From Fontivita pretiosa (GTDB lineage: Bacteria; Planctomycetota; Phycisphaerae; Tepidisphaerales; Tepidisphaeraceae), in NCBI RefSeq assembly GCF_050410795.1, contig NZ_CP191258.1, forward strand, positions 186,001-250,000: a stretch of 64,000 nucleotides of DNA, written 5' to 3'. A program made the translations under genes and the position numbers. A model generated the notes under the pieces. It was not told the origin of the DNA and searched no databases. It saw nothing but the letters and a program-made list of their open reading frames with translations. Position 1 is the stretch's first letter; every line of letters begins with the position of its first letter. This document shows positions 41,384-49,842 of this stretch, piece by piece.

Positions 41384-42235
41384 ATGCTGGCAAAAATCTC
41401 GTATACGTGGCAGCTCATGGGCGCGTCGTGGGACGTGCTCAAACGCGATCCGCGGCTGCTGATCTTCCCGGCCATGTCCGGGCTGTGCTGCCTGCTCGTG
41501 CTGGTTTCGTTCGCCGTGCCGGTCTTCAGCTCGGATCTGCTGGAACCGTCCAGGGGCGGCAATTCGCCTCAGCAGCAGGCGATGTGGTACCTGCTGCTGT
41601 TCTTGTTCTACTTCGCCAACTACTTCGTGATCACATTCTTCAATACGGCGATCATCGCCTGCGCGATCGCTCGGATGGCTGGCGGGGAGCCGTCGATCGC
41701 CGGGGGATTCACTGAGGCCTTCAAACGGGTCCACCTGATCTTCGGCTGGGCGGTGGTTTCGGCGACGGTGGGCCTGATCATCCGAATCATCGAGGAGCGG
41801 TCGGAGCTGATCGGCAGGATCGTGGCCGGTCTGCTTGGGGCGGCATGGACGATGCTCTCGTTCCTGGTGGTGCCGATCCTCGTGGTCGAGGAGAAAGGCC
41901 CCCTGGCGGCGCTGAAGGAGTCGGCCAGCCTGTTCCGAAGAACCTGGGGCGAGCAACTCGTCGGCAACTTCAGCTTCGGGCTGATCTTCTTCCTGCTGGC
42001 GATCCCGGCCTACGTGCTGGGCGGGCTGGGGTTTTACGTCATGTTCGTCGGCGGCGCAACCGCACTGGGCCTGGGTCTGATCGGACTGGCGATCGTCTGC
42101 ATCATCCTGCTGGCGTTGGTCCAGTCAGCACTTCAGTCGATCTTCCAGGCGGCGGTGTACATGTACACCCAGGGCGTCAGCGGCGGGCCGGGATTCCCGG
42201 TGACGCTGCTGCGGGATGCGATGGCGCAAAAGTGA
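41384..42235 (+). CDS. DUF6159-like multi-pass membrane protein
   Basis: The protein has 283 residues with about six hydrophobic segments. The entry 'SYTWQLMGASWDVLKRDPRLLIFPAMSGLCCLLVL' and 'IIACAIARMAGGEPSIAGGFTEAFKRVHLIFGWAVVSATVG' match the uncharacterised family of bacterial membrane proteins often called DUF6159. No catalytic motif is seen. GGAGG precedes ATG 41384. It is convergent with the esterase gene at 42251 (15 bases apart). Confidence 0.75.
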   Translation: MLAKISYTWQLMGASWDVLKRDPRLLIFPAMSGLCCLLVLVSFAVPVFSSDLLEPSRGGNSPQQQAMWYLLLFLFYFANYFVITFFNTAIIACAIARMAGGEPSIAGGFTEAFKRVHLIFGWAVVSATVGLIIRIIEERSELIGRIVAGLLGAAWTMLSFLVVPILVVEEKGPLAALKESASLFRRTWGEQLVGNFSFGLIFFLLAIPAYVLGGLGFYVMFVGGATALGLGLIGLAIVCIILLALVQSALQSIFQAAVYMYTQGVSGGPGFPVTLLRDAMAQK

Positions 42236-42250
42236 TGTGCGCAGAACGCT

Positions 42251-43747
42251 TCACCGCTGCGCCGCGGGTCTGCGAAGCAGCCAGTCGATCGCCTCGGGCA
42301 GCATGTCATTGACCAGCAGCGTGTGCCCGGCGCCGGGGATGACGCGCAGCTCGACGGGCAGGCCGGACTGCCGGGCGGCATCGACCTCGGCCCGTAAGCG
42401 CTCCGGCACAGCGATCGGGTCAATCTGCCCGGCGAATACGAGCGTGGGCGGGAGCCTGGCAGCACGAGACAATCCCCCACCGGCGAACAGCACCATCGCG
42501 GCGATCGTCTGCGGCTGGCGGGCGGCGATGTCACAGGCCACATCCGCGCCCAGCGAGTGCCCGATCAGGTAGACCCGCGACGTGTCAATCGGATGAATGT
42601 ATGACATCGCCTCGATGATCGCATCCACCGCAGCCGCGTTGGGCCTGATCCAGTTCGTGTTGGGCGCAACCACCAGAAAGCCGTGTTCGTCGGCCAGCTT
42701 CTTGATCTGCCCCGCACCGCAGGACTGCATGAACGTGCTCTCGTCACCGGCCGCGCCGTGCAGCGCGATCACCAGCGGGAGCTTGCGCTGCCGGTTGGCC
42801 GGCTGCTGCACGGCCGGCGGAACATAGACCCGCGCCGGCAGGTGCATCCCGCCTGCCAGGATCGCCCGCCAGTAGTCGCCCGTCCGCTCAGCATACGGGT
42901 CTTTGCCCATCGTGATCCACTCCACCTCCGACTGCACTTCCCTCGCAAGCTGGATCGGATCCGACAGATACTGTGCGGAGTTGTTTTCATCGATGCGATC
43001 GCTCAGCAGCGTATTTCGCGCCAGCGCTGCCACCAGCGCATGCCGCATCTGCGAGTTGGGCGGACGAAGCTCGCGAAGGCGGCGGTCATTGCTCAGCCGC
43101 GCCACGTCCAGCGGCACCTCGACCAGGGACCACCGCCCCGCCGGATGCAACGCCCCGTCCGGACCCATCAGCTCGACCAGGTACTTTCCCATCGCCGCTT
43201 TCGGCTGCGCCAGCGTGAAACTTGCCGGCGGGCCGTTCGGCTCGATGCGGACCGGAATGTCCAGGATCGGCTCAGAGCCCTCCGCATCGCTGCGGATGAT
43301 CAGCCGCAGCTCGACGGCGGCGTCGAGATCGACCGGGTACATCGGTGTGACGCGAATTCGCAGGATCGTCGGTCGATCGCTCCTGGCCACCTGCGGCCAG
43401 ATGCGGACCTGTAGCGCGCGGATGAGCGATTCATGGGCTGATCGATGCTCGGCCGGCTCAAGCGACGCGGTCAGCTCATTGAGCGTGCGAATCGCTTCGG
43501 GCGACTGGCCTGTGAAGTAGAGCATGGTCGCGCGATCGAAGGCGCGATGGATTTCGGCGCGGCGGGCGTCAGAAACAGAGCTGGAGGCGTACGCTCGGTC
43601 AAATCGCAACAGCGCGCGGGTCAAATCCGCGCGCCAGACCGCCGGGGACGCGACCGCGGACGGAGCGCTGGAAGGCGGCGACGCGCCGACGCCACCGGCG
43701 ATGGCCAGGCAAACGATCGCGCCAAACAGGGCTTGTGTTGGTCTCAT
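42251..43747 (-). CDS. Exported alpha/beta hydrolase (esterase/PHB depolymerase-like)
   Basis: The protein has 498 residues with a signal peptide (MRPTQALFGAIVCLAIAGGVGA). The first about 300 residues form an unassigned accessory region; the C-terminal hydrolase domain has 'LPLVIALHGAAGDESTFM', nucleophile motif GHSLG, an Asp in 'VFAGQIDPIAVP' and His in 'IPGAGHTLLVNDML', completing a Ser-Asp-His triad. Feruloyl esterase/PHB-depolymerase-like enzymes share this plan. The substrate is unknown; export suggests a periplasmic or surface role. Confidence 0.85.
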   Translation of the reverse strand: MRPTQALFGAIVCLAIAGGVGASPPSSAPSAVASPAVWRADLTRALLRFDRAYASSSVSDARRAEIHRAFDRATMLYFTGQSPEAIRTLNELTASLEPAEHRSAHESLIRALQVRIWPQVARSDRPTILRIRVTPMYPVDLDAAVELRLIIRSDAEGSEPILDIPVRIEPNGPPASFTLAQPKAAMGKYLVELMGPDGALHPAGRWSLVEVPLDVARLSNDRRLRELRPPNSQMRHALVAALARNTLLSDRIDENNSAQYLSDPIQLAREVQSEVEWITMGKDPYAERTGDYWRAILAGGMHLPARVYVPPAVQQPANRQRKLPLVIALHGAAGDESTFMQSCGAGQIKKLADEHGFLVVAPNTNWIRPNAAAVDAIIEAMSYIHPIDTSRVYLIGHSLGADVACDIAARQPQTIAAMVLFAGGGLSRAARLPPTLVFAGQIDPIAVPERLRAEVDAARQSGLPVELRVIPGAGHTLLVNDMLPEAIDWLLRRPAAQR

Positions 43748-43780
43748 GGGTGCCTTTCAGCATATACTCCCGACGCCGAC

Positions 43781-44320
43781 ATGGAACTGAAGGTTCTGCA
43801 AAACCCGCCAACCGCGGGCGACGGCCCGGAGCGGCCGTGGTACGATGCGGGTCTGCGCTTCACCTGCACGCAGTGTGGCAACTGCTGCACCGGCGGGCCG
43901 GGGTACGTCTGGATCAGCCGCCAGGAAATCGCGCGAATGGCTGAGTATTTGCAGATCTCACGGCAGGAGGTGATCGCGCGCTATTGCCGCGAGGTGGATG
44001 GAAAGTGTTCGCTGCGGGAGAACCGCAACGCCCGCGGCGAATACGACTGCATTTTCCTCAGGGAAGAACAAGTCTGCGTCGGCGACAACTCTGAGCAGAT
44101 CGTGCACACCAGGCGCGTCTGCACCGTCTATCCGGTGCGACCGCTTCAGTGCCGCACCTGGCCGTTCTGGAGCGAGAACCTCCGCAGCCCCGAAGCATGG
44201 AACCGCTCGGCCCAGCGATGTCATGGGATGAACCACGGCCAGCGGCACTTCACGCGGCAGCAGATCGAGGCGTTGCGCGATGCCCGCGACTGGCCGCAGG
44301 ATCCACCGACCAGCGGATGA
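43781..44320 (+). CDS. YkgJ family cysteine-cluster protein
   Basis: The protein has 179 residues. The Cys-rich motif 'FTCTQCGNCCTGGPGYVWIS' (CxxCxxCC) is followed by further conserved Cys in 'CSLRENRNARGEYDCIFL', 'CTVYPVRPLQCRTWPFW' and 'CHGM'. The family is thought to bind zinc or an iron-sulfur cluster; function is unknown. It lies divergently from the esterase gene, 33 bases apart. ATG 43781 follows an AT-rich leader without a strong ribosome site. Confidence 0.82.
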   Translation: MELKVLQNPPTAGDGPERPWYDAGLRFTCTQCGNCCTGGPGYVWISRQEIARMAEYLQISRQEVIARYCREVDGKCSLRENRNARGEYDCIFLREEQVCVGDNSEQIVHTRRVCTVYPVRPLQCRTWPFWSENLRSPEAWNRSAQRCHGMNHGQRHFTRQQIEALRDARDWPQDPPTSG

Positions 44321-44329
44321 ATGGGTGGC

Positions 44330-44396
44330 GATTGGGATTGGGGATTGGGATTGGGGATTGCGGACTGCGGATTGTGGATTTCGGATTGTGGGTTTG
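44330..44396. repeat. Degenerate GGGATTG/CGGATTG tandem repeat
   Basis: About nine degenerate 6-8-base units of the type GGGATTG, CGGATTG and CGGACTG follow one another between the YkgJ gene and the peptidase gene. The pattern suggests replication slippage in a non-coding spacer; no protein frame is supported. Confidence 0.75.
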
Positions 44397-44450
44397 TATT
44401 CGGGGATGTGCTGTTTCAGTCACGTTATCGCAGTGAACCAGCGGTGATCA

Positions 44451-45683
44451 ATGTCTTGGCGAGGGCTGATCATCCTCTACAGCGCCACCGCGGCGATCGT
44501 GATCGCGATTCTGGCGATCGCGATTCTGGTGCCTGCTCCGTCTGGCGGGAACCGGGATGCATCCACCGGCAATGTGCTGGTCGGAAGGCCCAACATGGTC
44601 GATCGGCTGATCATGTTCGACAGTGTCGAGCGCTTTCTGGCCGGGGAGCTGGAGCATGTGGCGGTCATTCACGATGATCCGGCGCTGGTAGTGCTGGATG
44701 ACCGCAGGCTCAAGACCTATCCGCGATACGGATCATGGACCTCGCCGGTGATTCAGACGGAGTTTGCATTCACTGAGCTGATTCCGTCGTGGAATGTTCA
44801 TGCGCCGGCGAACACCGGGGTGCGTTTCCAGGTTCGGACCCGCGACGCGCGAAGCGGGCAGTGGTCGCCATGGCTTTACGTCGGACAATGGGGCCGCACC
44901 AGTGCCGCCAGGCGGATCGATCGTCCGCTCACGCACTTCCAGCATGGCGTGGTACACACCGACACGCTGCTGCTGGATCGGGCGGCAGATGCATTGCAGG
45001 TGCGGGCATCGCTTCAGAGTTTTGATCTGGATCGGACCATCAACCCGTCGGTGCGCCGCGTGGCGGTCTCGTACTCGGGACAGGTCAACGACGACGGCGT
45101 GAGAGCAATGCTCATCGAATCGTTGCCGGTCCGGGGAAATTGGGCAAAGGATCTGAAAGTACCCTTCCGCGCCCAGGGAGACTCGCCGCCGGCGCTGCGC
45201 AGCCAGATCTGTTCGGCCACGGCGACAACGATGGTGATGGCTTGGTGGGGTGTCGATCGCCCGACCGTTGAAAACGCGCTGGCGATTTACGACGAGTCAG
45301 CGGACATTTTCGGGAACTGGAGCCGGGCGGTGGCGCGCGCCGGGGAGCTGGGTCTGGACGCCTGGATCACCCGATTTCGAAACTGGGAGCAGGTCAAGGC
45401 GATGATCCAGATGAACCAGCCGATCATCGCGGCGATCAGGTTCAAGCGTGGCGAGTTTCCCAGCAGCGTGCTGAAACAGTCCGACGGACACCTCGTGGTG
45501 ATCCGCGGGCTGCTGCCCAGCGGCGATGTGATCTGCAACGATCCTGCCAGCCGCGACAAGGGAAACGGCGTGATCTACAAGGCTGAGGAACTGGGGCGGG
45601 CGTGGTTCACCAACGCAGGCGGAGTGGGATACGTGATCCGGCGTTCGCGCGCCGGCGGCGCTGACACCTTGGCCCGGCCATGA
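44451..45683 (+). CDS. Membrane-anchored C39-like cysteine peptidase
   Basis: The protein has 410 residues. An N-terminal hydrophobic helix ('LIILYSATAAIVIAILAIAILV') anchors or exports it; a beta-rich region covers about 60-215 and the C-terminal papain-like peptidase_C39 domain has catalytic Cys254 ('RSQICSATATTMVMAWWG'), His347 ('SDGHLVVIRGL') and Asp364 ('CNDPASRD'). The substrate is unknown; no ABC transporter or peptide precursor adjoins, so a bacteriocin leader role is not indicated. Confidence 0.83.
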   Translation: MSWRGLIILYSATAAIVIAILAIAILVPAPSGGNRDASTGNVLVGRPNMVDRLIMFDSVERFLAGELEHVAVIHDDPALVVLDDRRLKTYPRYGSWTSPVIQTEFAFTELIPSWNVHAPANTGVRFQVRTRDARSGQWSPWLYVGQWGRTSAARRIDRPLTHFQHGVVHTDTLLLDRAADALQVRASLQSFDLDRTINPSVRRVAVSYSGQVNDDGVRAMLIESLPVRGNWAKDLKVPFRAQGDSPPALRSQICSATATTMVMAWWGVDRPTVENALAIYDESADIFGNWSRAVARAGELGLDAWITRFRNWEQVKAMIQMNQPIIAAIRFKRGEFPSSVLKQSDGHLVVIRGLLPSGDVICNDPASRDKGNGVIYKAEELGRAWFTNAGGVGYVIRRSRAGGADTLARP

Positions 45684-46178
45684 ACATTTCCCGCGGCGCA
45701 GTGGCGCGCGACTACACATCATCAACGTCTTGCGGATTTGAAGTCTGGCATACTTTTTTGTTTTTCGGATGAAATTTCGGGTTGACTCACCGCCTCATAG
45801 TCCTATAACTCGCCCGCGAGCGTTGCGGCAGTCCGTTTCATTCCGGGCCGCGTCAGGAACGCAGTTGGGCTAGACGGAGATCAACCAGTCGATCGGGCAT
45901 TGGGCACCGCTTCGGGCGGCCATCAGCAGCACGTCGCGCATGCCAGTGGGCTGCGCCGCCGTGCGAATCAGCCCGGATCGCTGGTCCGTCTCAGTGGGCT
46001 ATCGAAGCCTTCTTCACAAGTTGAGGTTCAGCATCGCCCGGCGGGCACGGAAGCTCTCAGGCCGCGCTTTAACCGACCCCGCACGTGCGGGATGCGCACG
46101 GGTGTCAACGGGGATACTCCGTCTTTGTGTTGGAGACGGACTGAGCCGAGCGTGAACCGGGCAGCAAGGAGACGCATC
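45684..46178. other. Long leader region of the second beta-helix gene
   Basis: A 495-base stretch without a convincing gene. A T-rich patch (45752-45766) precedes the promoter candidate at 45782-45809. The rest would be a 5' leader of about 360 bases; a frame from 45900 is open into the gene but the protein start is set by AAGGAG before 46179. Confidence 0.5.
45782..45809 (+). promoter_or_regulatory. Candidate sigma70-type promoter
   Basis: TTGACT (45782-45787) and TATAAC (45804-45809) are separated by 16 bases, close to the consensus, in AT-rich DNA uncommon for this window. Confidence 0.6.
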
Positions 46179-47873
46179 ATGAGCGGGAATCGTCGGGCAG
46201 ACGGGAGGCTGGTCATCCTTGAGTTTCTGGAACTTCGGAAACTCTTGAGCACACTGAGCGTCATGGATTTTGGCGCGGTTCCCGACGGCGCCGGCGGCGA
46301 CGATTCGGCCGCCATTCGCGCCGCCATCGACGCCTCCGCGCCGGGCGACACCATCTACTTTCCCGCTGGCGTGTACGACATCGGCTCCACCATTTACATC
46401 AAGGGTGATCGCATCTACCGTGGCGACGGAAACGCCGAACTGAAAGCGCCGGGTCACTATCACATCTTCAAAGTCCACGTGAACAATGTGCGTATTGAAG
46501 GGCTGAGCTTCGATGGCAAGCCGATCTTCCTCGATCGCGACGGCGGGCTGATGAACGAAAACATCGTCATCAACGACAACACCTTCAAGATCAACGCCGC
46601 CGGCGAAAACTGGAACGGCATCACCTTCACCACGGGCCTGCGAAACAGCCGGATCACCAACAACACCTTCGGGCCGATCAACGGAGACAACGGCATTTAC
46701 GGCTACGCCTGGGACAACCTGGTCATTGCCAACAACGAGTTCCTCAACGGCAATGAGGGGATTCACGTCATCGACAACGGCAACATCAGCCGGAATCTGC
46801 TCGTGGAGCAGAATTACTTTTCGGGTCTTCGCCGGATGGGAATCGAGTATCAGGGCGGCGGATACAACTCGGTTTTTCAGGACAACTATTACGAGAACCC
46901 GGTCCTGACGCCGAACTTCAGCGACAACAACAGCGTCTTCGCGTATTCGCTGATCGCCGACCGCTCGACGGGCACGGTCGCGCGTCGCAACACGTCGATC
47001 GCGCCGCAGCGACCGGACGGGACGGGCGTGCGGGTGATCTTCGAGATCGGCGGGGACAATGCACTGGTCGAGGAGAACTTCAGTGTCGATGGCAATCACG
47101 TTCTGTCTGCAAACGATTTCCACCAGAGTACCTCGGTGCTGGCGCGCAACAATCGCTGGTACGGATACCGAATTGGTCCCAGCGGACGAGGGTTGACGCT
47201 CCAGAACAACGGCGAGCACGTGAGGTTGTCGTGGAATGTGGATCGAGGCAAGCCGGGGCGCAACAGGCGGCTGGGACTTCAGGGGTACGTGGACGATCAG
47301 AAGCAGCCTTCGCGACCGGCCGGTCGCCGCCAACCGATCACGCCCGCGGGCGAAGAGCCTTCATCCCGCCCGGAGCAGGTCAATGATTCAAAAGCAGTCA
47401 GTTCATTCGTCTATCTCAGCGATCTGAAGTGGGAGTCGGCAAGCAACGGATGGGGACCGGTGGAACTCGACCGCGCCAATGGCGAGAAACGGGCCGGCGA
47501 CGGAGACGCGCTGACGATCGACGGCCGCGTGTACAGCAAAGGCATCGGGGTGGCGGTCGAATCCGAAATCGTCTACAGGCTTGACGGAAAGTACTCGCGG
47601 TTCTTTTCCGACATCGGCGTGGACGATCAGGCGGGGGACGGAGGGTCGGTCACCTTCCAGGTCTGGGCCGACGGAAAGAAGATCTACGACAGCGACGTGA
47701 TGACTGGCCGGGATGGCAAGAAGGTGCTGTCGCTGAAGGTGCGCGGTGTCAGGGAGCTGAAGCTGGTGACGACCAATGCCGGCGATGGCGACAACGACGA
47801 CCACGCCGACTGGGCCGCCGCCAGACTTGTGCCGGTCTTCAGGCCCACGCCTGATCCCGGCGTCGCCGTGTAG
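46179..47873 (+). CDS. Secreted beta-helix protein with C-terminal NPCBM domain
   Basis: The protein has 564 residues. An Arg-rich leader ends in 'LEFLELRKLLSTLSV', the planctomycete-type motif also seen in the protease. A pectate-lyase-3-like start 'VMDFGAVPDGAGGDDSAAIRAAIDASAPGDTIYFPAGVYDI' leads into right-handed beta-helix coils (about 60-340) nearly identical in plan to the protein at the window start. After a Pro/Arg/Ser linker, the C-terminal NPCBM domain (about 405-560: 'YLSDLKWESASNGWGPVELDR', 'YSKGIGVAVESEIVYRL', 'DIGVDDQAGDGGSVTFQVW') binds carbohydrate in related proteins. AAGGAG lies 7 bases before the ATG. Confidence 0.88.
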   Translation: MSGNRRADGRLVILEFLELRKLLSTLSVMDFGAVPDGAGGDDSAAIRAAIDASAPGDTIYFPAGVYDIGSTIYIKGDRIYRGDGNAELKAPGHYHIFKVHVNNVRIEGLSFDGKPIFLDRDGGLMNENIVINDNTFKINAAGENWNGITFTTGLRNSRITNNTFGPINGDNGIYGYAWDNLVIANNEFLNGNEGIHVIDNGNISRNLLVEQNYFSGLRRMGIEYQGGGYNSVFQDNYYENPVLTPNFSDNNSVFAYSLIADRSTGTVARRNTSIAPQRPDGTGVRVIFEIGGDNALVEENFSVDGNHVLSANDFHQSTSVLARNNRWYGYRIGPSGRGLTLQNNGEHVRLSWNVDRGKPGRNRRLGLQGYVDDQKQPSRPAGRRQPITPAGEEPSSRPEQVNDSKAVSSFVYLSDLKWESASNGWGPVELDRANGEKRAGDGDALTIDGRVYSKGIGVAVESEIVYRLDGKYSRFFSDIGVDDQAGDGGSVTFQVWADGKKIYDSDVMTGRDGKKVLSLKVRGVRELKLVTTNAGDGDNDDHADWAAARLVPVFRPTPDPGVAV

Positions 47874-47915
47874 GATGAAGAGCCCGGATTCAGACTTCGA
47901 ATTCGAGCATACCGC

Positions 47916-49643
47916 TCATGCTGGCCCGCGCAGGGCCAGCGGGCGATCGTCGTGGTGGGCCTCTTCACGGCGACGCCGCGCCACGTCCAGCACATCCTGC
48001 GGCGTGCGGAAAAGCACCCCCACGGCAAAGACCACACTCGCCCCGATCAAGGCAAACCACGTGAAGGAAACCTTGATCGGCGGCGGGCTGACCCAGTGAC
48101 CCACGCCAAACAGGTTCAGCATGTCCACATGCAATCCGCCCAGGTAGATCGTCGTGATCAGTCCGAGCGTGATGGCGATGATGTTGCCGGTATCCGAGCC
48201 CCGGCGTTTGGTGAGCATGCCGATGAGGAACACGCCGAGCATCGGTCCGAGGATGAACGCCGCGATCCCCAGCACCACGGGGATGATCCGCACGCCCGGA
48301 TCCTTGATCTTCGCGTAGGCGAAGAAGACGGCGATGAGAATCATCAGAAAAGCGAACATGGCGGTGAAGAAGCGGGCGGCGCCGACGTAGTGGCGTTCAT
48401 GACGTCGGGGGGCCAGGTAGGGAATGTACCAGTCATTGGTCATACTGGTGGCCAATGCGTTCAGCGCCGCCGACAGCGAACCCATCGCGGTGGCGAACAC
48501 GCCGGCGATCACCAGCCCGCGAATGCCCGGGGGCATGACGTTAAGAATGTAACTGCCGAACACGTCCGCATTGGCGGCGGGCTTGTAGGTCGGATCCTGC
48601 TGGTAGTAGACGAACAGCAGGATGCCGATGAACGTGAACGCCGCCGCGATCGGAACGTCCATCAGTGCCGCGGTGATCAGGCTCCGTCGGCTCTGCTTGT
48701 AGGTCTCGGCGGTGAGCATGCGCTGGACCATGTCCTGGTCGGTTCCGAAGGCGGCCATGTTGCCCAGGGTCGAAGCGATCAGGGCGGAAAACAGAGTGTA
48801 GTCGCTGCCGAGGATCAGCCACACGTAATCGATCGGGCTCATCGACGCCAGGTTGTGCGAAACCATCCAGTTGTTGACGGCTCGCGGCTCCAGTCCGGTG
48901 AGAAAGTATCCTTCGGTGGTTTTCATCTGCGGCACGGCCTGGCCCAGCGCCCGCAGCCCGTCCATGAGGTTCATGCTGTCCCCGCCGATGTGATACAGCA
49001 GCGTGACGATGGCGGTCAGGGCGCTGCCGAACATGAGGGTGGCCTGGATCACGTCGGTCCAGATCACCGCCTTGATACCCCCCACCGCGGTGTACAGACA
49101 GGTGATGATCGTGAGGGCGACAATGGCAACGACATATGGACCCAGCGAGGTGACTGCGCCCTGGCTGAAGTTGACCTGCTCGCCCTGGACGAACAGTTGC
49201 CAGGCCAGCACGATCACCAGCGACGGGACGAACAGCCGCGTTCCCGACGCCAGCGTGCGCATGAGCAGGAACAGGGCCGAGACGTAGTTTTTGGAGGCCG
49301 GTCCGAAGCGCACGTCCAGGTAGTCGTAGACGGTGTAGACCTTGTAGGTGTAGTAGGGCTTGAGGAACACGTAGCCGACCAGCACTCGTCCGAGGATCAG
49401 ACCCATGACGAGCTGCACGTAGGCCAGGCTGCGCTTTTCGTAGCCTTCGCCCGGCGCGCCCAGAAAGGTGGCGGCGGAGGTTTCGGCGGCGATGATCGAG
49501 GCCATCACCGCCCACCATGGCACGCGTCGTCCACCCAAGGCGAAGTCATGCAGGGAATTTTCCCGCCGGCCCATGTACAGTCCGACCGCAAGGATCCCCA
49601 CGAAGTAGATGATGACGATCAACGCGTCGATGAGTAAGGCCAT
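47916..49643 (-). CDS. Sodium:solute symporter family transporter
   Basis: The protein has 575 residues with about 13 membrane helices. Family features include 'DFALGGRRVPWWAVMASIIAAETSAATFLGAPGEGY' at the start, 'GGIKAVIWTDVIQATLMF' (a signature near helix 5-6) and 'VIAGVFATAMGSLSAALNALATSMTNDWY'. It uses a Na+ gradient to take up a sugar, sialic-acid-like or organic solute; the substrate is not known. ATG 49643 fixes the first helix close to the start. It is divergent from a GT2 gene across 199 bases of AT-rich DNA. Confidence 0.9.
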   Translation of the reverse strand: MALLIDALIVIIYFVGILAVGLYMGRRENSLHDFALGGRRVPWWAVMASIIAAETSAATFLGAPGEGYEKRSLAYVQLVMGLILGRVLVGYVFLKPYYTYKVYTVYDYLDVRFGPASKNYVSALFLLMRTLASGTRLFVPSLVIVLAWQLFVQGEQVNFSQGAVTSLGPYVVAIVALTIITCLYTAVGGIKAVIWTDVIQATLMFGSALTAIVTLLYHIGGDSMNLMDGLRALGQAVPQMKTTEGYFLTGLEPRAVNNWMVSHNLASMSPIDYVWLILGSDYTLFSALIASTLGNMAAFGTDQDMVQRMLTAETYKQSRRSLITAALMDVPIAAAFTFIGILLFVYYQQDPTYKPAANADVFGSYILNVMPPGIRGLVIAGVFATAMGSLSAALNALATSMTNDWYIPYLAPRRHERHYVGAARFFTAMFAFLMILIAVFFAYAKIKDPGVRIIPVVLGIAAFILGPMLGVFLIGMLTKRRGSDTGNIIAITLGLITTIYLGGLHVDMLNLFGVGHWVSPPPIKVSFTWFALIGASVVFAVGVLFRTPQDVLDVARRRREEAHHDDRPLALRGPA

Positions 49644-49842
49644 GGGAGCTTGAGGGTTAGAATCTCGCGAGCCTGCCCGTTCACGGCGTCTTTTTACCAA
49701 TTCTTGCCGATAAGGAATTCTGTCGCTTTATAGTTTAACCGCAGTTTGAAATTATGTAATATCTCGGAGTCTGGTTCTGACAAAGCCCTGGAGCAATCCC
49801 ATGACCGTCCACCAGACGCCGCCCAGAGCAGGAGGAGCCTAG

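Noticed and set aside
43445..43780. Extended N-terminus of the YkgJ-type protein
   Set aside because: The upstream open frame overlaps the divergent esterase gene antisense and lacks similarity; the conserved Cys cluster starts soon after ATG 43781.
44330..44396. CRISPR-like short tandem array
   Set aside because: Units are 6-8 bases, degenerate and contiguous without spacers; this is a simple-sequence repeat. No CRISPR array or cas gene was seen anywhere in the window.
47952..49637. 561-codon plus-strand frame opposite the sodium symporter
   Set aside because: Antisense shadow of a well-supported transporter; translation is His/Gln/Asp/Arg-rich and lacks domain features.
49644..49842. Defined divergent promoters between the symporter and GT2 genes
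   Set aside because: TTGCCG and TATAGT are present (49704-49734) but the 19-base spacing and lack of a good match on the other strand make the call too weak to list.
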